From Geodermatophilus nigrescens (lineage in GTDB: Bacteria > Actinomycetota > Actinomycetes > Mycobacteriales > Geodermatophilaceae), in assembly GCF_900129495.1 (NCBI RefSeq), contig NZ_FQVX01000001.1, forward strand, positions 992,001 through 1,056,000: a stretch of 64,000 bases of DNA, in the 5' to 3' direction. The notes beneath the pieces were generated by a model, which was not told where the DNA came from, did no database searches, and saw nothing but the letters and a program-made list of their open reading frames with translations. This document shows, piece after piece, positions 15,117-23,604 of this stretch (positions are counted from its first letter, which is position 1; each line of letters starts with the position of its first letter). Made by a program: the position numbers and the translations under genes.

Positions 15117-15998
15117 ATGAGCGCGCTCGACCTGCTGGCCGCCCCGTCGAGCGCGGCCGCGCACTGGCCCGGGCAGGAGCGGGCCTGGGCGGCGCTGGCG
15201 GACGCCGGCCTGCCCGCGGCGCTGGCCCGCACCCGGGAGGTGGCGGTGCGCGAGCTGTTCGCCCCGGCGCGCTGGGCGGCGGGCCGGGCCCCCGAGGGCC
15301 GGGTGCGCGATGCCGGGCGCGTCACCGCCGGCCTCGTCGCGGTGCGGGACGCGGTCGCCGGATCGCTGGCGGCGGGGCGGCTGCCGGTGGTCGTCGGCGG
15401 GGAGTGCACGACCACGGTCGGGCTCGTCGCCGGCGCCCGCGCGGCCGGGCTGCGTCCGGGCCTGGTCTACGTCGACGGCGGGGTCGACCTGCGCACGCCG
15501 GCCGACAACCCCACCGGCGTCGCGGACTCCATGGCGTTGGCGCACGTCCTCGCGCTGCCCGGGTGCGACCCCGGCCTGCTCGCCGCCGGCCCGGCCCGCC
15601 CGCTGCTCGCGGTGGACGACGTCGTCGCGGTCGGCGTGCGGGCCGCCGAGCCGGACGCCACGACGGCCGGCCGGATCGGCCTGCGGGCGATCCCGGCCGG
15701 CGCGGTCGCGGCCGACCCGGAGGGTTCCGCCGCACGGGCCGCCGCGGCCGTCGACGGGCCCGACGGCTTCCTCGTGCACCTCGACGTCGACGTCGTCGAG
15801 TTCCTCGACCTGCCACTGGCGGACGTGCCCGACCACGGGCGGGGACTGCCGCTCGACGACGTCGCCGCGGTGCTGCGCCGGCTGTGCGCGGCGAGCGGGT
15901 TCCGCGGGCTGTGCGTCACCGAGGTCGACCCGGACCACGCGCCGGACCCGGGCGAGGTCGGGCGGCTCGTGGCGGTCCTCACCGACGCGCTGGGCTGA
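15117..15998 (+). CDS. arginase/agmatinase-fold protein with altered metal site
   Basis: A 293-residue ureohydrolase-fold protein. The three metal motifs are recognisable but changed. The usual GGDH is GGEC (C97). The usual DAHxD is DGGVD (D120 to D124), so the histidine is lost. The usual DxD is intact as D223-D225 in HLDVDVVEF. With both metal-binding histidines missing, a normal dimanganese arginase site is doubtful. The protein may bind another metal or have another role. TAGGAC lies six bases before the ATG, compatible with leaderless expression. The SDR gene follows on the same strand. Confidence 0.78.
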   Translation: MSALDLLAAPSSAAAHWPGQERAWAALADAGLPAALARTREVAVRELFAPARWAAGRAPEGRVRDAGRVTAGLVAVRDAVAGSLAAGRLPVVVGGECTTTVGLVAGARAAGLRPGLVYVDGGVDLRTPADNPTGVADSMALAHVLALPGCDPGLLAAGPARPLLAVDDVVAVGVRAAEPDATTAGRIGLRAIPAGAVAADPEGSAARAAAAVDGPDGFLVHLDVDVVEFLDLPLADVPDHGRGLPLDDVAAVLRRLCAASGFRGLCVTEVDPDHAPDPGEVGRLVAVLTDALG

Positions 15999-16038
15999 TC
16001 CGGGGTTCCGCGTGCCCGGAGCGGGGGAGGAGCAGGCC

Positions 16039-16812
16039 ATGGCGACCTCCTCGTTCGACTTCACCGGCTCCGTCGTCCTCGTCACCGGGGGCGGCTCCGG
16101 CATCGGCCTGGCCATCACCCGCGCCTTCCTCGACGCCGGCGCCACCGTCGCGGTCACGGGCCGCCGGCGGGAGAAACTGGAGGCGGCGCTGGAGGGCGTC
16201 CCGGCGGACCGCGCCGCGGCGCTCCCGGCCGACGTCTCCGACCCCGCGCAGGTGCGGCAGCTCGTCGCCGACGTCGTCGACCGGTTCGGCCGCATCGACG
16301 TCGTGGTGAGCAACGCCGCCGCGTACGAGAGCGGAGAGCTCACCGACCTCGCCGACGACGCCTGGGAGCACCTGCGCGCCACCAACGTCGACGCCTTCTT
16401 CCACCTGGCCAAGGCCGCGCTGCCGGTGCTGGCGGAGTCGCGCGGCAACCTCGTCGCCGTCTCCTCGGTCTCCGGCCTGCGCGGCGACTGGGGACAGGCC
16501 GCCTACAACGCGTCCAAGGCGGCGGTGACCGTCTTCGTGCAGTCGCTGGCGCTGGACTGGGGCGGTCGCGGCGTGCGGCTCAACGCCGTCGCCCCCGCCT
16601 TCACGTTCACCGAGATCAACGCGGACGTCCCGCGCGACGAGGCCTCCCTCGCGCCGCACGTCAACCGCGTCCCGCTCGGCCGCATCGGCGAGCCGGAGGA
16701 CATCGCGCCCGCGGTGCTCTTCCTCGCGAGCGAGGGCGCCCGCTACGTCACCGGCGCGGTGCTGCCCGTCGACGGCGGCACCAGCGCGTCCACCGGCCAG
16801 GCCCACGCCTGA
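16039..16812 (+). CDS. short-chain dehydrogenase/reductase
   Basis: A 257-residue classical SDR. The cofactor motif TGGGSGIG spans residues 16-23 and an NAA motif (SNAAAYESG) follows. The active site comprises serine in SSVSG near residue 142, Y156 and K160 (YNASK). The C-terminal DGG is typical of the FabG-like group. Arginines after the second strand (TGRRREK) suggest NADPH preference. ATG 16039 follows GGGGGAGGAGC at good spacing. The substrate is unknown. Confidence 0.9.
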   Translation: MATSSFDFTGSVVLVTGGGSGIGLAITRAFLDAGATVAVTGRRREKLEAALEGVPADRAAALPADVSDPAQVRQLVADVVDRFGRIDVVVSNAAAYESGELTDLADDAWEHLRATNVDAFFHLAKAALPVLAESRGNLVAVSSVSGLRGDWGQAAYNASKAAVTVFVQSLALDWGGRGVRLNAVAPAFTFTEINADVPRDEASLAPHVNRVPLGRIGEPEDIAPAVLFLASEGARYVTGAVLPVDGGTSASTGQAHA

Positions 16813-16824
16813 GACGACGCCCGC

Positions 16825-17349
16825 GTGACCGCCCGCGCCTCGGACCGCCTGGCGTTCGTCGCCGGCGTGGTGGCGGCGGCGCCGGGGGAGCGGGTGCTGG
16901 AGGTCGGCTGCGGCGCGGGCGTCCTGGTGACGGAGCTCGCCGCCGCGGTCGGGGACGGGACGGTGGTCGCCGTCGACCGGTCGGCGCGGATGGCCGCCGC
17001 CACGACCCGGCGCAACCGGGCGGCGGTCGACGCCGGCCGGGTGCGGGCGCACGCCGTCCCGCTGCTCGACGCCGACCTCGCCGGGGAGCGCTTCGACGCC
17101 GCGGTCGCCGTCGACGTCCGGGCGTTCTGGACGCCCCCGGCGCCGGAGTGGGACGTCCTCGCGCGGGTGCTGGCCCCCGGCGGGCGGGTGGTCCTCGGGT
17201 TCTCCGTCATGCGCCCGGAGGACCGGGAGCGCGTGCGGGCGGCCGTCACGGAGGTGGCGCGGCGGCGCGGGTTCGCGGTCACCGCGACGGCGGAGGCGCC
17301 CACCGCGCCGTTCCCGACGGCCGCGATGGAGTTGCGCCGTCCCGGGTAG
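16825..17349 (+). CDS. small SAM-dependent methyltransferase
   Basis: A 174-residue class I methyltransferase. Motif I is VLEVGCGAG (residues 24-32), followed by the acidic end of strand two (VVAVDRS) and a VLAPGGRVVLGFS post-motif. It is shorter than usual, ending soon after the core fold, so substrate recognition is limited to loops. GTG 16825 lies 12 bases after the SDR stop without an obvious ribosome-binding site and probably depends on coupling. The substrate is unknown. Confidence 0.8.
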   Translation: MTARASDRLAFVAGVVAAAPGERVLEVGCGAGVLVTELAAAVGDGTVVAVDRSARMAAATTRRNRAAVDAGRVRAHAVPLLDADLAGERFDAAVAVDVRAFWTPPAPEWDVLARVLAPGGRVVLGFSVMRPEDRERVRAAVTEVARRRGFAVTATAEAPTAPFPTAAMELRRPG

Positions 17350-17384
17350 GGGAGGGGGCACCCACCGACGGGAGGACCCCTGCG

Positions 17385-18572
17385 ATGAGCGACGACACGA
17401 CCGGCGCGCTGACCGGCGACCTGTACGGCTACGAGACGTTGCTGGACGACGACGAGCGCAAGGAGCTGGCGGGCATCCGGCGCTTCCTCGACGAGGAGGT
17501 CCGCCCGCGGGTCAACGACGCCTGGGCGTCCTCGGAGTTCCCGCTGGACCTCGTGCCGCGCTTCGCCGAGGAGGGGATGGTCGGGCGCAGCTACGACCTG
17601 GAGCACCGGCCGCGGGCGTCGCGGCTGTTCACCGGCTTCATCGCCCTGGAGACCGCCCGCGTCGACCCGTCGATGGCCACCTTCCTCGGCGTGCACAACG
17701 GCCTGTCGATGGGCTCGATCGTGCTGCTGGGCTCCGACGAGCAGCGCGCCCGCTGGGTGCCCGACATGGTGGCGCTGGACACGGTCGGCGCCTTCGCGCT
17801 CACCGAGCCGCATGGCGGGTCCGACGTCGCCCGCGGGCTGGAGACCACCGCCCGCCGCGACGGCGACGGCTGGGTGATCGACGGCGCCAAGCGGTGGATC
17901 GGCAACGGCACCATCGCCGACGTCGTCGTCGTGTTCGCCCGCGACGTCGCCGACGACTCGGTGAAGACCTTCGTGGTCGAGAAGGGCACCCCCGGGTTCA
18001 CGCCCACGAAGATGGAGGGCAAGTACGCGCTGCGCACCGTGCAGAACGCCGACATCGTCTTCGAGGGCTGCCGGGTGCCGGCGGAGAACAAGCTCGAGCA
18101 CGGCAACTCCTTCAAGGACGTCAACCGGGTGCTCAAGCTGACCCGCGGCGGCGTCGCCTGGTCGGCGGTGGGCTGCCAGATGGGCGCGTTCGAGGCGGCC
18201 ATCGCCTACGCCAAGGAGCGCCAGCAGTTCGGCCGGCCGATCGCGGGCTTCCAGCTGATCCAGGACCTGCTCGCCCGCATGGCCGGCAACGTGACCGCGA
18301 GCCTCGGCATGGCGGTGCGGGTGTCCCAGCTGCAGGAGGAGGGCGTGTTCCGCGACGAGCAGGCCGCGCTGGCCAAGGCGTTCGTCACCGGCCGGGCCCG
18401 CGAGACCGTGGCCCTCGCCCGCGAGCTGTTCGGCGGCAACGGGATCCTGCTGGAGAACGACGTCGTGCGGTACTTCGCCGACGCCGAGGCCCTGTACTCC
18501 TACGAGGGCACCCGCGAGATCAACAGCCTGATCGTCGGGCGCGCGCTGACCGGGGTGAGCGCCTTCGTCTGA
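17385..18572 (+). CDS. acyl-CoA dehydrogenase (glutaryl-CoA dehydrogenase-like)
   Basis: A 395-residue FAD acyl-CoA dehydrogenase with the usual helix/sheet/helix domains. Landmarks are GAFALTEPHGGSDVA and KRWIGNG in the sheet domain, RQQFGRPIAGFQLIQ, and LFGGNGILLENDVVRYFAD. The catalytic base is probably E374 in SYEGTREINSLIVGRALTG, the position used by glutaryl-CoA and short-chain enzymes. It oxidises an acyl-CoA and passes electrons to electron-transfer flavoprotein. GGAGG at 17371-17375 supports ATG 17385. No glutarate or lysine pathway genes are adjacent, so the substrate is uncertain. Confidence 0.9.
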   Translation: MSDDTTGALTGDLYGYETLLDDDERKELAGIRRFLDEEVRPRVNDAWASSEFPLDLVPRFAEEGMVGRSYDLEHRPRASRLFTGFIALETARVDPSMATFLGVHNGLSMGSIVLLGSDEQRARWVPDMVALDTVGAFALTEPHGGSDVARGLETTARRDGDGWVIDGAKRWIGNGTIADVVVVFARDVADDSVKTFVVEKGTPGFTPTKMEGKYALRTVQNADIVFEGCRVPAENKLEHGNSFKDVNRVLKLTRGGVAWSAVGCQMGAFEAAIAYAKERQQFGRPIAGFQLIQDLLARMAGNVTASLGMAVRVSQLQEEGVFRDEQAALAKAFVTGRARETVALARELFGGNGILLENDVVRYFADAEALYSYEGTREINSLIVGRALTGVSAFV

Positions 18573-18707
18573 GCCCACCCGTCCGGCGCCACCCGCCTGA
18601 CGCCACCCCGCCCGGGTGAGGCGGCCCCGGCCCGGGTGGAGACGGGCGGCGCCGCCGCCGTTGCTCCCCCCGGGGCGGCCACCGGGGTCGCCGGGACGGG
18701 AGGCGCG

Positions 18708-19403
18708 GTGGGCGCGCAGTCGGTGCTCGTCGTGGAGGACACCGAGGAGATCCGCGAGCTCGTGGTCACGGTGCTCGAGCGGGCCGGGCTCGACGTCCGC
18801 GCCGTCGGCTCGGGTACCGAGTGCCTGGCGGAGGTGCGCCGGTCGGCGCCCGACCTCGTCGTCCTCGACCTCGGGCTGCCCGACGGCGACGGCACGGAGG
18901 TGTGTCGGCAGCTGCGCGCCGAGAGCGGCTGCTACGTCCTCATGCTGACCGCGCGGGCCGAGGAGGTCGACCTGCTCGTGGGTCTCGCGGTGGGTGCCGA
19001 CGGCTACATGGCCAAGCCGTTCTCCCCGCGTGAGCTGGTGGCGCGGGTGCAGGCCCTGCTGCGCCGGCCCGCGGCCGCGGCGGTGCCGCCGGTCCCCGAC
19101 GACGCCGTCGTGCGGCTCGCCGACCTCGAGGTCGACGAGGACACCCGCGAGGTGCGCGTCGACGGCGCGCCGGTCGCCCTCACCCGCACCGAGTTCGACC
19201 TGCTCGCCGCGCTCGCGTCGCGGCCGGGCCGGGTGCTGCAGCGCGAGACGCTGCTGCGCGAGGTGTGGCGCACCGACTGGGCCGGGAGCCTGCGCCTGGT
19301 CGAGGCGCACATGTCGAACCTGCGTCGCAAGCTCTCCGCCGCGGGGCTGTCCGCCGCCGAGATCCGGACCGTGCGCGGGGTGGGCTACCGGCTGGTGGCC
19401 TGA
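18708..19403 (+). CDS. OmpR-family response regulator
   Basis: A 231-residue response regulator. The receiver domain (1-115) has acidic residues E10-D11, phospho-acceptor D54 (VVLDLGLPDGDG) and the lysine in MAKPFSP. The C-terminal OmpR winged helix is complete, with EFDLLAALASRPGRVLQRE, SNLRRKL and RTVRGVGYRLVA. I chose GTG 18708, preceded by GGGAGGC, over the earlier in-frame GTG 18636, which would add a glycine/alanine stretch. It converges toward the histidine kinase at 19672; the pair probably works together despite opposite strands. Confidence 0.9.
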   Translation: MGAQSVLVVEDTEEIRELVVTVLERAGLDVRAVGSGTECLAEVRRSAPDLVVLDLGLPDGDGTEVCRQLRAESGCYVLMLTARAEEVDLLVGLAVGADGYMAKPFSPRELVARVQALLRRPAAAAVPPVPDDAVVRLADLEVDEDTREVRVDGAPVALTRTEFDLLAALASRPGRVLQRETLLREVWRTDWAGSLRLVEAHMSNLRRKLSAAGLSAAEIRTVRGVGYRLVA

Positions 19404-19606
19404 CCGCGCCGCGGCTCGGGCACCACGCGGGTGCCGGCGCAGCCGGTGGCCCGGGCGCGCAGCCGCCGCACCAGCACCGGGTCGGCCGCGGGCAGGTCCG
19501 GCGCCGGGGCGTCGTCGAGGAAGGCCAGCAGCCGGGCCGGCAGCTCGCCGTCGGGGCCCGGGGTCCTCCGCGCCGTGTCGCCGTCCTGCGTGGTGCTCAC
19601 GATCAT
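19385..19606 (-). CDS. hypothetical 73-residue protein
   Basis: A short frame between the response regulator and histidine kinase genes, overlapping the regulator 3' end by 19 bases. The middle (ELPARLLAFLDDAPAPDLP...VLVRRLRARATGC) could form helices and the rest is basic. No family is recognised. A weak AGG precedes the ATG and the internal GTG at 19600. It is downstream of the histidine kinase on the same strand, so it may share its transcript. Confidence 0.4.
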   Translation of the reverse strand: MIVSTTQDGDTARRTPGPDGELPARLLAFLDDAPAPDLPAADPVLVRRLRARATGCAGTRVVPEPRRGQATSR

Positions 19607-19671
19607 CAGCCTGCCACCGCCCGCGCAGGTCTTCCGCGGGACCCCCGCACGACCGGCGCAGGACGGTGTGC

Positions 19672-20898
19672 TCAGCGCGGCAGGACCAGCGTCGCGGTGG
19701 TGCCGCGGCCCTCCGTGCTGGCCAGCTCCAGCCGCCCGCCGTGCGCCGCCGCGATGGCGTGCGTGATGGACAGCCCGAGCCCCACGCCGGGCACCCCGGC
19801 GCGCACCGCGGTGGTCGCGCGGGTGAAGCGCGTGCCGAGGCCGGCCCGCTCCGCGCCGGGGATGCCGACGCCGGTGTCGCGGACCTCGATCGAGACCTCG
19901 CCGCCCGCGGGACTCCCCGCTCTGCCGTCTGCCGTGCCGAGCCCGAGCTCCACCCGCCCGCCGCGGGGCGTGAACTTCACCGCGTTGGACACCAGGTTGT
20001 CGACGGCCTGGCCGAGCCGCAGCGCGTCGCCGGGCACGACCGGCCCGGACGCCGGCGCGGTCACCGCGAGCGTCACCCCGGCGCCGTCCGCGGTCACCTG
20101 CGCGGACTCGCCGGCGGCGCGCAGCAGCGCGGCCAGGTCGACCTCACCCGGGGTGAGCGCGAACCGGCCGGCCTCGACCTGGGCGGTGAACAGCAGGTCG
20201 CCGACCAGGCGCTCGAGCCGGGCGGCGTTGCACTGCACCGTGCCGAGATGCCGGCGGGTGCCGGCACCGAGGTCGGGGTCGTCCAGCACGAGCTCCAGGT
20301 AGCCGAGCACCGAGGACAGCGGGGTGCGCAGCTCGTGGCTGACCAGCGCGACGAACTGGTCCTTGAGCCGCTCGGCCGCGCGCACCTCGGTCATGTCGGT
20401 GCCGACGAAGGTCCAGCCGTCCTGCCCGCCGCCGGGGCCGCTGCCGTCGGAGCGCGGGGTGACCGCGACCGAGACGGTGCGGCGGGTGCCGTCGGCGGCC
20501 ACGTAGGTCCAGTCGCGGACGTCGCTGCCGCACTCGGCGGCGGTGCGCACCAGCGCGTCGAGCCCCCGGCCGCCGAGCTCGGCGGGGTCGTGGAAGTCGG
20601 TGATCCGGCGGCGGCGCACCACCGCGGCGCGCGGCACGCCCAGCAGCCGCTCGGCGCCGGGGTTCCACACCCGCACGACGCCGTCGAGGTCGGTGCCCAC
20701 CACCGACTGGCGGGTGATCGCGTCGACGACGCCGGTCATGGTGGCGGCGCGGGCGCGCAGCATGCGGGCGGCGACCGCCAGCTCCTCGCCGCGGGCGTCG
20801 ACCAGCGCGGTCAGCGTGGCCCGCTCCGCCTCGAGCTCCGCGACCCGGGCCTCGAGCGCGCGCAGCCGCGCGGCGTCGGGGGCGGTCGCCGTCGTCAC
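19672..20898 (-). CDS. soluble PAS-domain sensor histidine kinase
   Basis: A 408-residue kinase without membrane helices. Residues 10-50 form a coiled coil (EARVAELEAERATLTALV). A PAS domain with PAC motif spans about 55-172. HisKA carries the phospho-histidine H188 in VSHELRTPLSSVLGYLEL. The ATPase domain shows DNLVSNAVKFTP (N box), DTGVGIP (G1) and GVGLGLSI (G2). It probably senses a cytoplasmic signal such as redox or light-linked flavin state, though cofactor residues cannot be assigned. GTG 20898 starts right at the coiled coil. The likely partner is the convergent response regulator at 18708. Confidence 0.9.
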   Translation of the reverse strand: MTTATAPDAARLRALEARVAELEAERATLTALVDARGEELAVAARMLRARAATMTGVVDAITRQSVVGTDLDGVVRVWNPGAERLLGVPRAAVVRRRRITDFHDPAELGGRGLDALVRTAAECGSDVRDWTYVAADGTRRTVSVAVTPRSDGSGPGGGQDGWTFVGTDMTEVRAAERLKDQFVALVSHELRTPLSSVLGYLELVLDDPDLGAGTRRHLGTVQCNAARLERLVGDLLFTAQVEAGRFALTPGEVDLAALLRAAGESAQVTADGAGVTLAVTAPASGPVVPGDALRLGQAVDNLVSNAVKFTPRGGRVELGLGTADGRAGSPAGGEVSIEVRDTGVGIPGAERAGLGTRFTRATTAVRAGVPGVGLGLSITHAIAAAHGGRLELASTEGRGTTATLVLPR

Positions 20899-20980
20899 GG
20901 GGGAGGGATCGGCCGGGACGGCGCGGCGGTGCAGCCGGCCGCCGGGCCGCTCACCCGGGCGGGGGGAGCCCGCGGACGCG

Positions 20981-21016
20981 GCAGCGCCCCGCCGGGAGGA
21001 CCCGGCGGGGCGCTGC
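20981..21016 (-). terminator. 16-bp hairpin ending the DUF3618/holin cluster
   Basis: Arms 20981-20996 and 21001-21016 pair perfectly around a four-base loop (AGGA). It lies 24 bases after the stop of the minus-strand gene at 21040 and before the kinase gene start, so it separates the two transcripts. Confidence 0.75.
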
Positions 21017-21039
21017 AGGGAGTGCGGGGAGTGCGGTGG

Positions 21040-21741
21040 TCAGCTGCCGCTGGCCTGGCTCTGCACCGACTCGCGGGACTGCTGGGCCTGGCCCTGCACG
21101 TCCTGCGCGGCCGACTGGCCCTCGCTCTTCACCGTCTGGGCGGCGTCCTGGGCGGTGCCCTTGACCTCCTCGACGGCGTGCTGGGCGGCCGGCTTCAACT
21201 GCTCGCCGACCTCCTGCGCGGCCTGCTTGGCCGGGGCGAGGAGCTGGTCCTTGTGCTCGCGCAGGGCCGCCTCGGCTTGCTGGGCCAGCTGCTGCTCCTT
21301 CTGCGAGGCCGGCAGCAGGCTGGAGACCAGCCAGCCGACGCCGAAGGCGATGAGCCCGGCCGCGAGCGGGTTGCCCTGCGTCTGGCGGACCACCGCGTCA
21401 GGCGCCTGCTGGACGGCGTGGGCGGCCTGCGAGGCGGCGTCCTGCACGGTGCCGGCCGCGCTGCTGGCCGCGCCCTGCACCGAGCCGACCGCGTCGTGCG
21501 CGGTGCCCTGCACCGAGCTCAGCGCGTTCTGCGTGGTGCCGCGGGCCGAGGACCGGGTGTCGTGGGCGGAGCCCATGACGCGGTCCTTGACGTTGGCGAA
21601 GCGGCCCTTGGCCGAGGCCATGCGGCGGTCGACGACGCGCGCCGGGTTGACCTTCTCGTTGAGGGCGTCGACGTCGTAGCTGAGCTCGCGCCGCGTCTCC
21701 TCGATCTGCCGGCGGATGACGTCCGGGTCACTGCTGGTCAT
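21040..21741 (-). CDS. DUF3618 membrane-anchored protein
   Basis: A 233-residue protein. Residues 1-50 match DUF3618 (DPDVIRRQIEETRRELSYDVDALNEKVNPARVV is its signature region). A long alanine/glutamine-rich amphipathic stretch follows. One hydrophobic span sits near residues 122-145 (NPLAAGLIAFGVGWLVSSLL). The C-terminal helix resembles LEA/apolipoprotein-like repeats (AAQDVQGQAQQSRE). Such proteins are small envelope or stress proteins of unknown mechanism in actinobacteria. It is the third gene of a minus-strand cluster with a Holin-X protein and a YtxH-like protein. Confidence 0.82.
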   Translation of the reverse strand: MTSSDPDVIRRQIEETRRELSYDVDALNEKVNPARVVDRRMASAKGRFANVKDRVMGSAHDTRSSARGTTQNALSSVQGTAHDAVGSVQGAASSAAGTVQDAASQAAHAVQQAPDAVVRQTQGNPLAAGLIAFGVGWLVSSLLPASQKEQQLAQQAEAALREHKDQLLAPAKQAAQEVGEQLKPAAQHAVEEVKGTAQDAAQTVKSEGQSAAQDVQGQAQQSRESVQSQASGS

Positions 21742-21780
21742 GTCTGCTCCAGGGAGGGTGAGGGGCCCGCAGGGCCGGGG

Positions 21781-22395
21781 TCAGTGGGGCTTGAGGGCGC
21801 CGGGGACCTGCTGGAGGGTCTCCACGGTCCGTTCGGGCTTGGGGTTGACCTGCCGGAACTTCTTGCGCCCCATCACGAAGGCGACGGCGCCGATGACGCC
21901 CCAGAGGACGGCCACGATGAGCGCGGCGAGGCCCGCGTCCATGACGTTCTCCAGCGCCCACCACAGGGCGAAGGAGAGGAACAGGATCGTCATGTAGCCG
22001 GCGAACCCGGCGGCGCCGAGCATGCCCGCGCCCTGGCCGGCCTTCTTCGCCTCGGTCGTGACCTCGGCCTTCGCCAGGGCGATCTCCTGGCGCATCAGGA
22101 CGGAGAAGTCCTTGGTGACCTCGCTGATGAGCTCGCCCACGGAGGCGCCCTCGACGTCGGGCCGGCCGGCCTCGGTCATCGGGGTGCCGCGGTCACCGGC
22201 GTGCGCCCCGTAGGAGGCGTCGGTGTAGCCGGTGTCCTGGCCGTAGGCGGTGGCGCCCTGCTGGTAGCCGGTGCCCTGGTCGTAGCCGGTGCCCTGCTCG
22301 TAGCCGGGGGTCACCGCGTAGTTGGCCTGCGGCGGCTCCGGCGGGTAGCCGCTCTGGCCGCCCACCGGCGTCGCGCCGGAGTAGGGGGAGGACAT
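21781..22395 (-). CDS. Holin-X family membrane protein (phage_holin_3_6)
   Basis: A 204-residue protein. The first 75 residues are glycine/tyrosine/glutamine-rich with near-repeats GYEQGTGYDQGTGYQQG. The C-terminal part matches actinobacterial Holin-X: SVGELISEVTKDFSVLMRQEIALAKAE, then two membrane helices and a basic MGRKKFRQV tail. Despite the family name, nothing indicates a prophage; these are chromosomal envelope proteins. It is spaced closely with the genes on both sides and surely co-transcribed with them. Confidence 0.85.
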   Translation of the reverse strand: MSSPYSGATPVGGQSGYPPEPPQANYAVTPGYEQGTGYDQGTGYQQGATAYGQDTGYTDASYGAHAGDRGTPMTEAGRPDVEGASVGELISEVTKDFSVLMRQEIALAKAEVTTEAKKAGQGAGMLGAAGFAGYMTILFLSFALWWALENVMDAGLAALIVAVLWGVIGAVAFVMGRKKFRQVNPKPERTVETLQQVPGALKPH

Positions 22396-22398
22396 GGC

Positions 22399-23286
22399 TC
22401 AGACCCCCTGGCCCGGACGGCGGGTCGGGTCGTCCCAGCCGGCGGGGGCGACCGGCGGCACGACGCTGCCCTCGGGCGGCACGGTGCCGTACGGCGGGGG
22501 CGGCAGCGGGGTGCCGGTGGTCCCGGTCGTCTCGTACCCGGTCGTCGTCTCGTAGCCGGTGCTCTCGTAGCCCGTGGTCGTCCCGTAGCCGGCGCCGGTG
22601 GTCTGGTAGCCGGTCGTCGTCGTGGTCTCGTAGCCGGAGTAGGCCGGCGCCGGGTCCACGTAGTTGCCCGAGCCGTAGGTCGACGTCGTCGACGACAGGC
22701 CCTGGCGCGACGACGAGTCGTCGGTGTGGGCGGCCTTGACGCCGCTGGTCAGCCGGCCGGCGACGACGCCCGCGAGGGCGGCACCGAGCAGGAAGACGCC
22801 GGGCTTGCGGCGGGCGAAGCTGCGCACGTCCTCGAGCAGGTCGGCGGGCTCGCGGTTCTGCAGCACGTCGGCGAACTGCTGCACGCGACCGGCGCCCTCG
22901 GTGATGAGGTCGCGGGCGGGGCCGGGGGCCGGGGCGTTGCCCTCGACCATGTTGCGCAGCTGCTCGGCGAGCCCGGCCAGGCTCTGCCCGGCCTTCTGCT
23001 GCTGCGAGACGGCCTGCTGGCGCACCTGGGTGCGGCCCTGCTCGACCAGGCTCTGCGCCTGCTGCTTGGTCTCGGCGACGACGTTCTTCGCCTGGTCGGC
23101 GGCGGTCGAGGCGACCTGGCTGCCGGCCTGCTTGGCGGTCTGGCCGACGTTGCGGGCCTCGTCCTTCGCCACGTCGGTGGTCGACGGCGAGCCGGAGGTG
23201 GTGGTCGAGGTCGTACTCGTGTCCCCATAGCCGGTCGCGCCCGAGGAGGGCGGCGGCGGGAGGGGGGCGTCGATGGAGTGGGTCAT
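22399..23286 (-). CDS. YtxH/LEA-like envelope protein with Tyr-Thr-Gly tail
   Basis: A 295-residue protein. Residues 1-40 are proline/threonine/serine-rich. Residues 40-110 are a lysine/glutamine/alanine amphipathic helix resembling LEA or PhaP-like repeats (KDEARNVGQTAKQAGSQVAS). A short hydrophobic span (RRKPGVFLLGAALAGVVAG) follows. The tail repeats tyrosine, threonine and glycine words such as GYETTTGYETTG. It is the first gene of the cluster: ATG 23286 has a perfect AGGAGG. The composition suggests a desiccation or envelope-stress protein; mechanism unknown. Confidence 0.7.
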   Translation of the reverse strand: MTHSIDAPLPPPPSSGATGYGDTSTTSTTTSGSPSTTDVAKDEARNVGQTAKQAGSQVASTAADQAKNVVAETKQQAQSLVEQGRTQVRQQAVSQQQKAGQSLAGLAEQLRNMVEGNAPAPGPARDLITEGAGRVQQFADVLQNREPADLLEDVRSFARRKPGVFLLGAALAGVVAGRLTSGVKAAHTDDSSSRQGLSSTTSTYGSGNYVDPAPAYSGYETTTTTGYQTTGAGYGTTTGYESTGYETTTGYETTGTTGTPLPPPPYGTVPPEGSVVPPVAPAGWDDPTRRPGQGV

Positions 23287-23321
23287 CGTTCCTCCTGAGT
23301 GGATCTCGGTCGGCATCTCGC

Positions 23322-23345
23322 TACCCGGGAAGCGATCACGCACAC
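23322..23345 (-). promoter_or_regulatory. possible sigma-B-type promoter
   Basis: On the minus strand GTGT (23345-23342) is followed 15 bases later by GGGTA (near 23326-23322), close to the actinobacterial sigma-B pattern GTTT-N14-16-GGGTA. It lies about 40 bases before the first stress-cluster start. One mismatch in the -35 leaves this tentative. Confidence 0.3.
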
Positions 23346-23604
23346 ATCCCGGATCGACGGTCGTCGCCGGAGCGCATGCGCGTGGAGCACGCCGGCGGTG
23401 GGGACACCGCTCGGCTTGAGCCGTGGGGAAGTGCGGGTCGGACGCCGTCCGGGCAGCAGTGCTCGCCCGGGCGGCAGCGCCGGGACGGCGTCGTTCCCGC
23501 AGGCCACCGGCTACCCGGACGGGACTGTCCGGAAACGGGCTCCGGCCTGCGGGTCTGCTGGGAGAGGCCCCGCCCGCGCCGAGGAGGCCCCCGCCCGCTC
23601 GGAG

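Noticed and set aside
21781-22395. Prophage remnant suggested by the holin name
   Set aside because: Holin-X is a chromosomal actinobacterial envelope family; no other phage gene, integrase or attachment site is nearby.
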